Shown piece after piece: positions 14,433 to 21,969 of a DNA stretch of 33,845 nt (its first letter is position 1; each line of letters begins with the position of its first letter). Source of the DNA: DAOUFU01 sp034429275 (GTDB lineage: Bacteria > Chloroflexota > Anaerolineae > Aggregatilineales > Aggregatilineaceae); contig DAOUFU010000251.1 of assembly GCA_034429275.1 (NCBI GenBank), positions 1 to 33,845 on the forward strand, given 5' to 3'. The notes beneath the pieces are model-generated. The model was not told the origin of the DNA. It worked only from the letters and a program-made list of their open reading frames with translations, and ran no database searches. The translations under genes were made by a program, and so were the position numbers.

Positions 14433-15446
14433 ATGCTTCAGAAACTACTCGTTGGAATGCTGGGCTTCACAGTGATCGGCGCAACCGGCGTCGGCATCTA
14501 CGACTCGACCCAGACGAACACGGACAACATGCAGTCGGTCGTTCTGGCCGATTCGGCCCAAAGCGATCTCAGTAGCGCCCCGCAAGCCGCGCCGTTGCCC
14601 GTTCCCACGCTCACCCCGGTGGCCAACGCCATCCCCGGCGCGCAGGACGGCACCGGCCCGGTGCTGCTCCAGCAGCAGCAGGCGCTGGATATGGTCGGCG
14701 ATCCCTGGATGGCGACGGGCACGATCACCGCGTTTGACACCGCTGGCATGACGCTGGCGCTCAGCGACGGCAGCACGATCTATGTCGAGCTTGGGCCGTC
14801 TCACTACTGGCAGGCGCAGCCGGTCACCCTGGCAGTGGGCGATGTGGTGACTGTGACCGGCTTCTACAATGGTGACCAGTACCACGCCGCGACGGTGACC
14901 AAAGCAGACGGCTCGCAGTTGGTCGTGCGCACGGTGGACGGCCTGCCGCTGTGGTCGGGCGGCACGAGCGGCGGCCAGAATCAGCAGGGCGCGGCCAATG
15001 GCATCACCGCTCGCCAGGGCGAGCCGCAGGTCGCCCCCGAAGACTGGGTGACGTTCAATGCGACGGTGACGGCGGTCAATCGCTCTACGCTGACCGTGCA
15101 GACCGAAGCGGGCGAGACTCTCTCGCTCCAGCTTGGGCAGGCGAGCTTCATCCAGTCGCAGGGCGTAACCTTCGCTGTGGGCGACGCTCTCTCGGTCACC
15201 GGCTACTGGCAGGGTACCACCTTCCGCGCGGGTGACATCACCAGGCTGGCCACCGGCGAGCGTGTGATGCTGCTCGATCCCAACGGTCGCCCGCTGTGGG
15301 GTGGACCGGGCCGCGCTGGTGCACAAGGTGCCCAGGGCGCGCAGGGCACTCAGGGACAGGCAAACGCGGGTGCTCAGGGCCAGGGACAGTCCACCGGCGC
15401 TCAGGGTGGCGGCAACGGGCGCGGCTATCGCGGGGGCCGCCAGTAG
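14433..15446 (+). CDS. Exported protein with two tandem OB-like beta domains and a Gly-Ala-Gln tail
   Basis: The ATG at 14433 has AGGAGG eight bases upstream. The 337-residue product opens with one hydrophobic segment (LLVGMLGFTVIGATGVGIY), a signal anchor or signal peptide, and a Pro/Ala-rich linker. Two homologous domains follow: residues ~88-173 (MATGTITAFDTAGMTLALSDG... VTLAVGDVVTVTGFYNGDQYHAATVTKADG... GLPLWSGG) and ~205-290 (FNATVTAVNRSTLTVQTEAG... VTFAVGDALSVTGYWQGTTFRAGDITRL... GRPLWGG). Both look like the small OB-type fold of DUF5666-like proteins. The tail (~291-337) is a collagen-like run of GAQ/GQG repeats ending in RGYRGGRQ. It heads the cytochrome operon, so it may be an extracytoplasmic partner or assembly factor of that complex. 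Function unknown. Confidence 0.75.
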   Translation: MLQKLLVGMLGFTVIGATGVGIYDSTQTNTDNMQSVVLADSAQSDLSSAPQAAPLPVPTLTPVANAIPGAQDGTGPVLLQQQQALDMVGDPWMATGTITAFDTAGMTLALSDGSTIYVELGPSHYWQAQPVTLAVGDVVTVTGFYNGDQYHAATVTKADGSQLVVRTVDGLPLWSGGTSGGQNQQGAANGITARQGEPQVAPEDWVTFNATVTAVNRSTLTVQTEAGETLSLQLGQASFIQSQGVTFAVGDALSVTGYWQGTTFRAGDITRLATGERVMLLDPNGRPLWGGPGRAGAQGAQGAQGTQGQANAGAQGQGQSTGAQGGGNGRGYRGGRQ

Positions 15447-15478
15447 GCGCTCGCCAGCAAAAACCTCGGACGTCATCG

Positions 15479-15505
15479 GCGGGGCGAGGTGAAAACTCGC
15501 CCCGC
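15479..15505 (+). other. 10-bp perfect hairpin between first and second operon genes
   Basis: GCGGGGCGAG pairs perfectly with CTCGCCCCGC around the loop GTGAAAA, 33 bp after the first gene and 34 bp before the cytochrome b ATG. There is no T-tract. It is more likely an mRNA processing/stability element or weak attenuator than a full terminator. Confidence 0.5.
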
Positions 15506-15538
15506 ACCCGTCACGCGAAAAAAAGGAGACCCGCCACC

Positions 15539-16924
15539 ATGTCCACTCAAGACCCGCGCCCCGAAAGTCTGCCCCAGCGCGTGTGGGAGTCCGTCCAGCG
15601 CGACGAGCTTCCACCCCAGACCGACCAGGGCCGCATGAAGTTTGTGATGAATAACCTGGTGCTGCACATTCATCCCAGCAAGGTCGCCAAACCCACCCTG
15701 AAGTTCACTTACACCTGGGGACTGGGCGGCCTGGCCATTCTGTTGATGATGATCCTGGCGGTGACCGGCGTCATGCTGATGTTTGTCTACACCCCCACGC
15801 CGGAAAGCGCCTACAACGATATGCTGGCGCTCAAAACCGAGGTGTGGTTCGGCCAGTTGATCCGCAACCTGCATCATTGGAGCGGCAACCTGATGATCGT
15901 GGTCGCCTTCCTTCACATGCTGCGGGTGTTCTATACCGGCGGCTTCCGCCCCCCGCGCGAGTTCAACTGGGTGTTGGGAATCGCGCTGCTGCTGCTGGTC
16001 GTCGCGGCGAACTTCGCGGGCTACTTGCTGCCCTGGGACCAGCGCGCTTTCTGGGCGGTGACGGTGGGCACCAGCCTGCTCGATTACGTCCCGGTGATCG
16101 GCCCGGCCATCAGCCGCCTGATCCTGGGCGGGCCGGAGGTCGGCGCACCCACGCTCACCAACTTTTACGGTTTGCACGTGGCGATCATCCCGCTGAGTAT
16201 GATGGGCATCATCTCGTTTCACATCTGGCGCGTGCGCAAAGATACGCTCTCGATCCCGCGCAATCTGGATGACGCGCCGCTCACCCGTGTCGAAAAAGTG
16301 ACCACGCTGCCGCACCTGGTCTCCATCGAGTTTGTCTTCGCCCTGGTGATGATCGCGCTGATCTTGCTGTGGGCGGCCTGGATGGATGCTCCGCTGGAAG
16401 AGGCGGCCAATCCCGATCACAGCCCGAACCCGGCCAAAGCCGCCTGGTATTTCATGGGCCTGCAGGAACTGCTGCTGCACTTCCACCCGGTGTTCGGCGC
16501 GATTGTCGTGCCAGGGCTGGCGCTGATCGGCCTGGCCGCGCTGCCCTACCTGCGCTTCGACACCGACGCCGAGGGCATCTGGTTCCGCTCGCGGAAGGGG
16601 CGGCAGACGGCGAAGCTGGGCGCGCTGGTCGGGCTGATTGCGACCCCGCTGCTCGTACTGGTGGATGAATACCTGGTCAACCTGCCGGAACTGCTGCCCA
16701 GCCTGCCGACCATCATCAGCAACGGCTGGGTGCCCCTGGCCGGTCTGCTGCTGATGCTGTGGGTGTATTACGAAATCGTGCGGCGCGGATTTCGCGCTTC
16801 CGCTTGCGAAGCCCGGCAGAGCGTATTCACGCTGCTGGTGGTGGGATTCGTGGTGCTGACCGTGATCGGAGTCGCCTTTCGCGGCGAAAACATGGCGCTG
16901 ATGTGGCCCTGGGAGGTGCTCTAG
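15539..16924 (+). CDS. Cytochrome b of a b6-type bc complex (b6 and subunit IV fused)
   Basis: The start at 15539 follows AAAGGAGA. The 461-residue membrane protein has the four haem ligands His112 and His126 in helix B (NLHHWSGNLMIVVAFLH) and His213 and His228 in helix D (YGLHVAIIPLSMMGIISFH). The helix D spacing of 14 intervening residues is that of cytochrome b6 rather than mitochondrial-type b. Qo-site sequence PWDQRAFWAVTVG follows helix C. The C-terminal half (from ~H284) contains PAKAAWYFMGLQELL, the equivalent of the PEWY region of subunit IV, and four further TM helices, so both parts are fused in one chain. It oxidises quinol, probably menaquinol, and passes electrons to the Rieske protein encoded 1 bp downstream. 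Confident family call. Confidence 0.95.
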   Translation: MSTQDPRPESLPQRVWESVQRDELPPQTDQGRMKFVMNNLVLHIHPSKVAKPTLKFTYTWGLGGLAILLMMILAVTGVMLMFVYTPTPESAYNDMLALKTEVWFGQLIRNLHHWSGNLMIVVAFLHMLRVFYTGGFRPPREFNWVLGIALLLLVVAANFAGYLLPWDQRAFWAVTVGTSLLDYVPVIGPAISRLILGGPEVGAPTLTNFYGLHVAIIPLSMMGIISFHIWRVRKDTLSIPRNLDDAPLTRVEKVTTLPHLVSIEFVFALVMIALILLWAAWMDAPLEEAANPDHSPNPAKAAWYFMGLQELLLHFHPVFGAIVVPGLALIGLAALPYLRFDTDAEGIWFRSRKGRQTAKLGALVGLIATPLLVLVDEYLVNLPELLPSLPTIISNGWVPLAGLLLMLWVYYEIVRRGFRASACEARQSVFTLLVVGFVVLTVIGVAFRGENMALMWPWEVL

Positions 16925-16925
16925 C

Positions 16926-17426
16926 ATGGACGGCACACCACAATCACAGGTTTCGCGGCGCGGGTTCCTCAAGCTGGCCTGGGGCGCGGCAGGGCTGGCA
17001 GTGTTGGGCGAGTCCGGCTGGCTGACCTACCGGTTTTTGTCTCCGCGCGTCGTCGAAGGCGAATTCGGCGGGGTGTTTGAGGTGGGGCCGGTGGAGAACT
17101 TTCCGCCCGGCAGCGTGACGCCGGTCAATGCCGGGCGCTTCTACCTGGTGCGGCTGGAGGATGGCGGCTTTTTGGCGCTCTACCGCAAGTGCACGCATCT
17201 GGGCTGCGCCGTGCCCTGGGACCCGGCCAGGGGCCAGTTTGTCTGCCCGTGCCATGCCTCGGCATTTGAAGCGGACGGCGAGGTGCTCAATGCGCCCGCG
17301 CCGCGCCCACTCGACCGCTTCCCGGTGATCATTGAGAACGGGGTAGTCATGGTGGATACCGGCACGACTATCCAGCGCGACCGGCCCAAGCCCGGAGATA
17401 TTGTGTACCCACAGGAGCAGGGATAA
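16926..17426 (+). CDS. Rieske [2Fe-2S] iron-sulfur protein, Tat-exported
   Basis: This 166-residue protein begins one base after the cytochrome b stop. Its N-terminus SRRGFLKLAWGAAGLAVLG is a twin-arginine signal that stays as a membrane anchor. The cluster ligands are intact: box 1 CTHLGC (Cys89, His91, with Cys94 for the disulfide) and box 2 CPCHAS (Cys107, His110, with Cys109 for the disulfide). Domain length matches a small bacterial Rieske subunit. It takes one electron from quinol at the Qo site of the cytochrome b and hands it to the cytochrome c of the next gene, working on the outer face of the membrane. The stop overlaps the next start (TAATG). Confidence 0.95.
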   Translation: MDGTPQSQVSRRGFLKLAWGAAGLAVLGESGWLTYRFLSPRVVEGEFGGVFEVGPVENFPPGSVTPVNAGRFYLVRLEDGGFLALYRKCTHLGCAVPWDPARGQFVCPCHASAFEADGEVLNAPAPRPLDRFPVIIENGVVMVDTGTTIQRDRPKPGDIVYPQEQG

Positions 17427-18487
17427 TGACTCGCGAAATGACCTGGATGGGATTCCTGGCGACGGTGTTGATCGCGGTCGTGCTGGCGATTGCCGCCGCG
17501 CGTGAGCAGGATCGCCAGCAGCAGGCGGCGATCGACCTGCGCATCGAGTCGGTGACCGCCGGCATCGATCGCTATGCGGAGAACTGCGCGGTATGTCATG
17601 GCGCGGCGGGCGAGGGCCTGGGGACAACGCCCGCATTGAACAACGACGGGCTGCGAGCGATGGATGCCGAGACGATCGCCAAGACTATCGCGCGCGGACG
17701 TTATAACACCGTGATGGCAGCCTACAGCGTGGCCGAGGGCGGAGTCTTCACCGATGCGCAGATCGACCAGTTGGTAAGCGTGATCCAGTATGCGAACTGG
17801 GACGTGGTGGCCGCGCGCGTGGACGAACTGGGCCTGACCCCGCCCGAAGCAGTGGTGATTGAACTGACCGGGGAAACGCTCGCTTCGGTGCGCAGCCTGC
17901 CGGATGGCGAGACCCTGGCGAACGGCCTGCAAACCTATGCGACTGAATGCGCCGCCTGTCACGGTGCGAACGCCGAGGGCACCAGCATTGCCCCGGCGCT
18001 GAACAGTGCCGACTTGCGCGCGACCTCCACCGATGCCGACCTGGCGCGTACCATCGAGCAGGGCGTGCCGGGTACCCTGATGGCCGGGTGGAGCCGCACA
18101 CTGACCGCCGACCAGATCGCCGAGGTGGTGCAACTGATCCGCCGCTGGCCGGAGCTGGAGTCGGCGGGTATCGAAATTCCCGTGATCGAGGCTGCGCCGG
18201 TCGATATGAGTCCCGAAGCTGTCGCATTGGGCGCGCGGCTGTTCTCGCTGGCGTGCGCACAGTGTCACGGTGCCCAGGGGTATGGCACCCCGATGGCCCC
18301 GGCGCTGAATAACCGGACCTTCCTGGAAGCGACGTCGGACGCGGTCATCGAGCAGATCATCGCGGGCGGCGTGCCGGGCACCGTCATGCCGGCCTGGGGC
18401 GGACGCCTCAGCGAAGCGGACATCGCCGCGCTGACGGCATTCCTGCGCAGCCTGGAACCGACCGCGCCCGCGATTGCGCGCCCCTAA
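17426..18487 (+). CDS. Three-haem c-type cytochrome (three tandem class I domains)
   Basis: The 353-residue protein overlaps the Rieske stop by one base. An N-terminal TM helix (FLATVLIAVVLAIAAA) acts as a membrane anchor. Three homologous cytochrome c domains follow, with haem sites CAVCH (54-58), CAACH (176-180) and CAQCH (278-282). Each is followed by a PALNN/PALNS/PALNN loop and a likely axial Met (VMAAYS, LMAGWS, VMPAWGG). The first domain has the most divergent Met region. Three domains in one chain, arising by duplication, replace the usual cytochrome c1/f. It should accept electrons from the Rieske protein and pass them to a terminal oxidase or other acceptor not in this window. Confidence 0.93.
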   Translation: MTREMTWMGFLATVLIAVVLAIAAAREQDRQQQAAIDLRIESVTAGIDRYAENCAVCHGAAGEGLGTTPALNNDGLRAMDAETIAKTIARGRYNTVMAAYSVAEGGVFTDAQIDQLVSVIQYANWDVVAARVDELGLTPPEAVVIELTGETLASVRSLPDGETLANGLQTYATECAACHGANAEGTSIAPALNSADLRATSTDADLARTIEQGVPGTLMAGWSRTLTADQIAEVVQLIRRWPELESAGIEIPVIEAAPVDMSPEAVALGARLFSLACAQCHGAQGYGTPMAPALNNRTFLEATSDAVIEQIIAGGVPGTVMPAWGGRLSEADIAALTAFLRSLEPTAPAIARP

Positions 18488-18501
18488 AGAGAGGTGATAC
18501 T

Positions 18502-18867
18502 ATGGCAGTGAAGCCGCGAACGAACTTGATCCTGGATGGGGTGATCTTCGGCCTGTTCGTGGCCATCATGATCACAGGGCTGCTGGTGTGGCTGGTGTAT
18601 CCTTCTGGGGGACCACAGCCCGGCGGACGGCACGGCGAAGGCCCGATCCAGGCCGGGTCGAGCACGATCCTGGGGGTCGAAAAACACACCATGACCGATC
18701 TGCACGCCTGGCTGGGGCTGGTCATGGGTGGGGCTGTGATTCTTCACCTGGGCGTGCATTGGAAGTGGATTCTTTTCCAGGGGCGACGCTTGTTTGGGCG
18801 GCAGTCCCGGCGGGTGCGCCGCGAATTGCCCCCGCGGCCATCGCCTTCCCAGGTCGCCCGTCGGTGA
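18502..18867 (+). CDS. DUF4405-like small membrane cytochrome b-type protein
   Basis: The ATG at 18502 follows AGAGAGGTGAT. The 121-residue protein has two hydrophobic helices, LDGVIFGLFVAIMITGLLVWLVY and LHAWLGLVMGGAVILHLGVHWKWI. His62, His68, His82 and His86 are placed as in DUF4405/cytochrome b561-like proteins, where they can bind haem b across the membrane. The tail is basic (RRLFGRQSRRVRRE). It is 14 bp downstream of the cytochrome c gene and 10 bp upstream of the response regulator, so it belongs to the operon. It may be an extra redox subunit or a quinone-site component of the complex. Haem binding is inferred from the family, not shown. Confidence 0.75.
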   Translation: MAVKPRTNLILDGVIFGLFVAIMITGLLVWLVYPSGGPQPGGRHGEGPIQAGSSTILGVEKHTMTDLHAWLGLVMGGAVILHLGVHWKWILFQGRRLFGRQSRRVRRELPPRPSPSQVARR

Positions 18868-18877
18868 AGGAGCGAGC

Positions 18878-19558
18878 ATGAGCCGGAAGATCCTCATTGC
18901 GGATGACGATGCCCAGTTGCGGCGCACGGTGCGCGCCTACCTGGAAGAGTCGGGGTTCACCGTGCTGGCGGCGGGGAACGGCAAGGATGCGCTGTTCAGC
19001 GTGCGCCACGAGCAGCCCGATCTCGTGCTGCTGGACGTGATGATGCCGGAGATGGACGGCTTTGAGGCGGCGCGGCTGATCCGCAAGGAGCGCGCCGTGC
19101 CGATCATCATGCTCACCGCGCGCGACGACGAGGCCGATCAAACCGTCGGGCTGGAATTGGGCGCGGATGATTATGTGACCAAACCCTTCAGTCCGCGCGT
19201 GCTGGTGGCCCGAGTCAAAGCGGCGCTGCGCCGTGCCTATGGCGACCTGGCGAGCGAGCCGGTCGTGCTGCGCGTGGGCGGGCTGCGGCTGAACGAGGAA
19301 GCGCGCGAGGTGACGCTCGACGGGCAGACGCTCGACCTGACCCGCTCGGAGTTCGATCTGCTGGCCGCGCTGATGGCCCGGCCTGGGCGTGTCTTCACCC
19401 GCATGGAGCTTCTGGAGCGCACCCAGGGCGAAGCCTTCGCCGCCTATGAGCGCACCGTCGATGTGCACATCAAAAACCTGCGTGCCAAGTTGGGCGCGGC
19501 GGGTGACCTGGTCGAAACTGTGTACGGCGTGGGTTACCGGATGCGCAGCGATGAATAG
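18878..19558 (+). CDS. OmpR/PhoB-family response regulator
   Basis: ATG 18878 (MSRKILIADDDAQLRR) has GAAGGAG in front. The 226-residue protein has a receiver with acidic residues in ADDD, phospho-acceptor Asp53 (LVLLDVMMPEMDGFE), Thr in LTARDD and Lys in VTKPFSPRVLVARVKAALRR. A winged-helix output domain (residues ~130-226: LRVGGLRLNEEAREVTLDGQTLDLTRSEFDLLAALMARPGRVFTR ... VDVHIKNLRAKLG ... VYGVGYRM) completes it. It overlaps the kinase gene by 8 bp. As the sixth gene of the cytochrome operon it probably controls that operon, perhaps autoregulating through the palindrome at 14394-14408, which is an inference. Confidence 0.94.
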   Translation: MSRKILIADDDAQLRRTVRAYLEESGFTVLAAGNGKDALFSVRHEQPDLVLLDVMMPEMDGFEAARLIRKERAVPIIMLTARDDEADQTVGLELGADDYVTKPFSPRVLVARVKAALRRAYGDLASEPVVLRVGGLRLNEEAREVTLDGQTLDLTRSEFDLLAALMARPGRVFTRMELLERTQGEAFAAYERTVDVHIKNLRAKLGAAGDLVETVYGVGYRMRSDE

Positions 19559-20957
19559 GCTCTGGGTGCGCCTGACGGTCGCTTTTCTGGTGGTCGCCCT
19601 GGTCGCGGTGGGATCGGTGGCGGTGGTGGTCAACCGCATCACGGCCAGCAGCTTCCGCAGCTACATCGGTCAGCAGACCAACGCCAACGCCAACGCCGAT
19701 CTTCTCCGGCAGCTTGAGGACCACTATGCCAGTACCGGCTCGTGGGAAGGGGCGCAGGCGATCCTGGCGCAGGCCCGCAGCGGTCGCGGAGCAGGCCAGG
19801 GGCAGGGGCAGGGGCACGGCGGCGGCACGGGAGCAGGTGGCGGCGGGACGCTGTTTCTGCTGACCGGGACCGATTACACCGTGATTGCGGCCAGCAACGA
19901 GCAGCATATTGGCCGCGCGCTCAACGATGACGAGCGCCGCCAGGCCCTGGCCATCCGCGTGGACGGCCAGACGGTGGGCTACCTGCTGCGCGAAGGCGCA
20001 GGCGCTCAAGCCCTGGATACAACTCAGCAGCGCTTTCTGGATGATGTCTCGCGCGCGCTGACCCTGGCGGCTGGCGGGGCGATTGCCCTGGCGCTGATCA
20101 TGGGGCTGGCGTTCGCGTGGCTGCTGGCGCGCCCGCTGCGCTCGCTGCGGAACTCGGCGGCAGCCATCGCCCAGGGCAAGCTGGGCACCCAGACGCCGGT
20201 CGAGGGCACTGCCGAGTTCCGGCAGGTCGCCTCGGCCTTCAATCACATGTCGTCGGCCCTGGCCGAAAGCGAAGCTACCCGCCAGCGCATGACCTCCGAC
20301 ATCGCCCACGAGCTGCGCTCGCCGGTCAGCGTGATGCGTGCGCAGGTAGAAGCCATGATGGATGGTGTGTTCCCGCTCAATGCCGAGCAGCTGGCCGTCG
20401 TCTATGATCAGACGCTGCACCTGGGCCGCCTGGTCGAGGACCTGCGCACCCTGACGCGCGCCGAGGCCGGGCGTCTGCCGCTGGAGATGGCCCCGCTCGA
20501 TCCGGCAGCCTTTGTGCAGCGCGTCGCCGCCGATTTTGCCCCGCTGGCGCACGAAGAGTCGATTGCCCTCACCACCGAAATCGCGCCCACGCTGCCTCAA
20601 ATACAGGCTGATGCCGACCGACTGCGCCAGGTGTTTGCCAACCTGCTGGCCAATGCGCTGGCCCATACCCCCGCCGGCGGCAGCATCACGGTGCGCGCTG
20701 TCCCGACCGGGACGGGCGTCCGTTTTGCGGTGGTGGATACCGGCCCAGGATTGACTCCTGAGCAGGCCGCGCACGTCTTCGAACGCTTCTACCGGGCCGA
20801 CGACGCCCGTCAGCGCGACCGGGGCGGTTCCGGGCTGGGGCTGGCGATTGCGCAGGAATTGGTGCGCCTGCACGGTGGACGCATCTGGATCGAGAGCGCG
20901 CCGGGCGCGGGCAGCACGGTGTTCGTCGAGATTCCGGCGTGTGGGCCGGGCGTGTGA
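19551..20957 (+). CDS. Sensor histidine kinase with Gly/Gln-rich extracytoplasmic loop
   Basis: The ATG at 19551 overlaps the regulator stop by 8 bp. The 468-residue protein has TM1 (LTVAFLVVALVAVGSVAVVV), an extracytoplasmic domain of about 135 residues, TM2 (ALTLAAGGAIALALIMGLAFAWLLA), a HAMP domain (RPLRSLRNSAAAIAQGKLG...), a HisKA helix with His253 (SDIAHELRSPVS), and a HATPase domain (FANLLANALAHTPAGG, VVDTGPGL, FERFYRADDARQRDRGGSGLGLAIAQELVRLHGG). The periplasmic domain contains a low-complexity Gly/Gln/Ala run (residues ~77-99), similar in composition to the tail of the first operon protein. It is the partner of the OmpR-type regulator. It converges with the PfkB gene with an 19-bp gap and no visible terminator. 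Confidence 0.93.
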   Translation: MNRLWVRLTVAFLVVALVAVGSVAVVVNRITASSFRSYIGQQTNANANADLLRQLEDHYASTGSWEGAQAILAQARSGRGAGQGQGQGHGGGTGAGGGGTLFLLTGTDYTVIAASNEQHIGRALNDDERRQALAIRVDGQTVGYLLREGAGAQALDTTQQRFLDDVSRALTLAAGGAIALALIMGLAFAWLLARPLRSLRNSAAAIAQGKLGTQTPVEGTAEFRQVASAFNHMSSALAESEATRQRMTSDIAHELRSPVSVMRAQVEAMMDGVFPLNAEQLAVVYDQTLHLGRLVEDLRTLTRAEAGRLPLEMAPLDPAAFVQRVAADFAPLAHEESIALTTEIAPTLPQIQADADRLRQVFANLLANALAHTPAGGSITVRAVPTGTGVRFAVVDTGPGLTPEQAAHVFERFYRADDARQRDRGGSGLGLAIAQELVRLHGGRIWIESAPGAGSTVFVEIPACGPGV

Positions 20958-20976
20958 GGGAATGCAGCGATTTCGG

Positions 20977-21969
20977 CTACAGCATTCGCCGCAGCGTGTC
21001 GAGCCGCTTTTGGGCATCTTCCGGCGTCACCGCCAGCCCGTGCATCCCGCCATACGCCTCCACAATGAAAGAGGCCGAGACAGTTCCCCACAGCGCGGCC
21101 TCAAGAGGATCGCCGGTGGCGGTGATTCCGGCCAGGAAACCGCCGCAAAATGAATCACCGGCCCCGGTGGAGTCTACAAGCCGGGAAGGGAACCCCGGCA
21201 CGTGCCGCAAACGATCCGCCTCTCGCTCGAAAACAAGTGATCCGCGCCTGCCGTCCTTGATGACGATGGTCTGGGGGCCATAGGCGGCCAGGCCGCGACA
21301 CAGGGTATGCAGATCGGGCGCGTTTTGCTGCATCAGGCGCGCTTCGGCCATGCTGGGCAGGAAGACGGCGAGCCGAGACAAAAACGTCGCCAGCGCCGAT
21401 GTTTCGAGGTCCTCACGCAGGGAAAGGGGAAACATATCGGCGGTGGCGAGCATCTGCGGAAATTGGGCGGCCCAGGTGGTCCACGCCGCCATCGTCTGGA
21501 AGCGCATCGGGCAAACATGGAGCGCGTCTGCCTCCAATGTGCTCACCATGCCGGGCACCGGCGACATGCGCACGTGGTAGTCCTGCACGGCGCGGCCAAA
21601 CTGCCGGATGCTGGATTCCGTCAGGGTGGCATCGTCGTACATGTTGGGTCGCAGGGGGACGAGCGCGCTGTTTCGCGGCACATAGGTTCGCTGGCCATCC
21701 TCTTCATAGAGCACCCAGGCGCGCAGTGTCTCCGACTCGGCAATATGGAGGTGGCGCATGTCGATTCCGGCATCTTGCAGTCGCCGGGTATGCTCTGGCG
21801 GCCAATCGCTGCCCGCGACGCTCACCATGGCGACCTGGCTCCCCCAGATGCGCGCGCCAATAGCCGCATACAGCCCATCTCCACCGGCGACGCCCATCTG
21901 GGCCTGGCCGGTGGCGTGGACGATGTCATCGAGGGTCAGGTTGCCGACAACCACAAGCCTGGGGGCCAT
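20977..21969 (-). CDS. PfkB-family carbohydrate/nucleoside kinase (third gene of TIR operon)
   Basis: This 330-residue protein has the ribokinase/PfkB fold. The start LVVVGNLTLDDI and VAGGDGLYAAIGARIWG correspond to the N-terminal substrate-binding Gly motif. Middle strands IVIKDGRRGSLVFE precede the C-terminal signature DSTGAGDSFCGGFLAGI, with the GAGD anion hole and catalytic base Asp272 intact. It should therefore be an active ATP-dependent kinase; the family acts on sugars, nucleosides and sugar phosphates, and the substrate is unknown. Its start codon (21967-21969) touches the stop of the upstream gene directly, so it is translated from the same mRNA as the TIR fusion. It is the only one of the three PfkB units in the operon with the canonical GAGD. 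Confidence 0.88.
   Translation of the reverse strand: MAPRLVVVGNLTLDDIVHATGQAQMGVAGGDGLYAAIGARIWGSQVAMVSVAGSDWPPEHTRRLQDAGIDMRHLHIAESETLRAWVLYEEDGQRTYVPRNSALVPLRPNMYDDATLTESSIRQFGRAVQDYHVRMSPVPGMVSTLEADALHVCPMRFQTMAAWTTWAAQFPQMLATADMFPLSLREDLETSALATFLSRLAVFLPSMAEARLMQQNAPDLHTLCRGLAAYGPQTIVIKDGRRGSLVFEREADRLRHVPGFPSRLVDSTGAGDSFCGGFLAGITATGDPLEAALWGTVSASFIVEAYGGMHGLAVTPEDAQKRLDTLRRML

Noticed and set aside
15473..16972. Long minus-strand frame opposite cytochrome b, and a similar one at 19470-21017 opposite the sensor kinase
   Set aside because: Both are antisense shadows with Gln/His/Arg-rich products; the plus-strand genes have full functional motifs.
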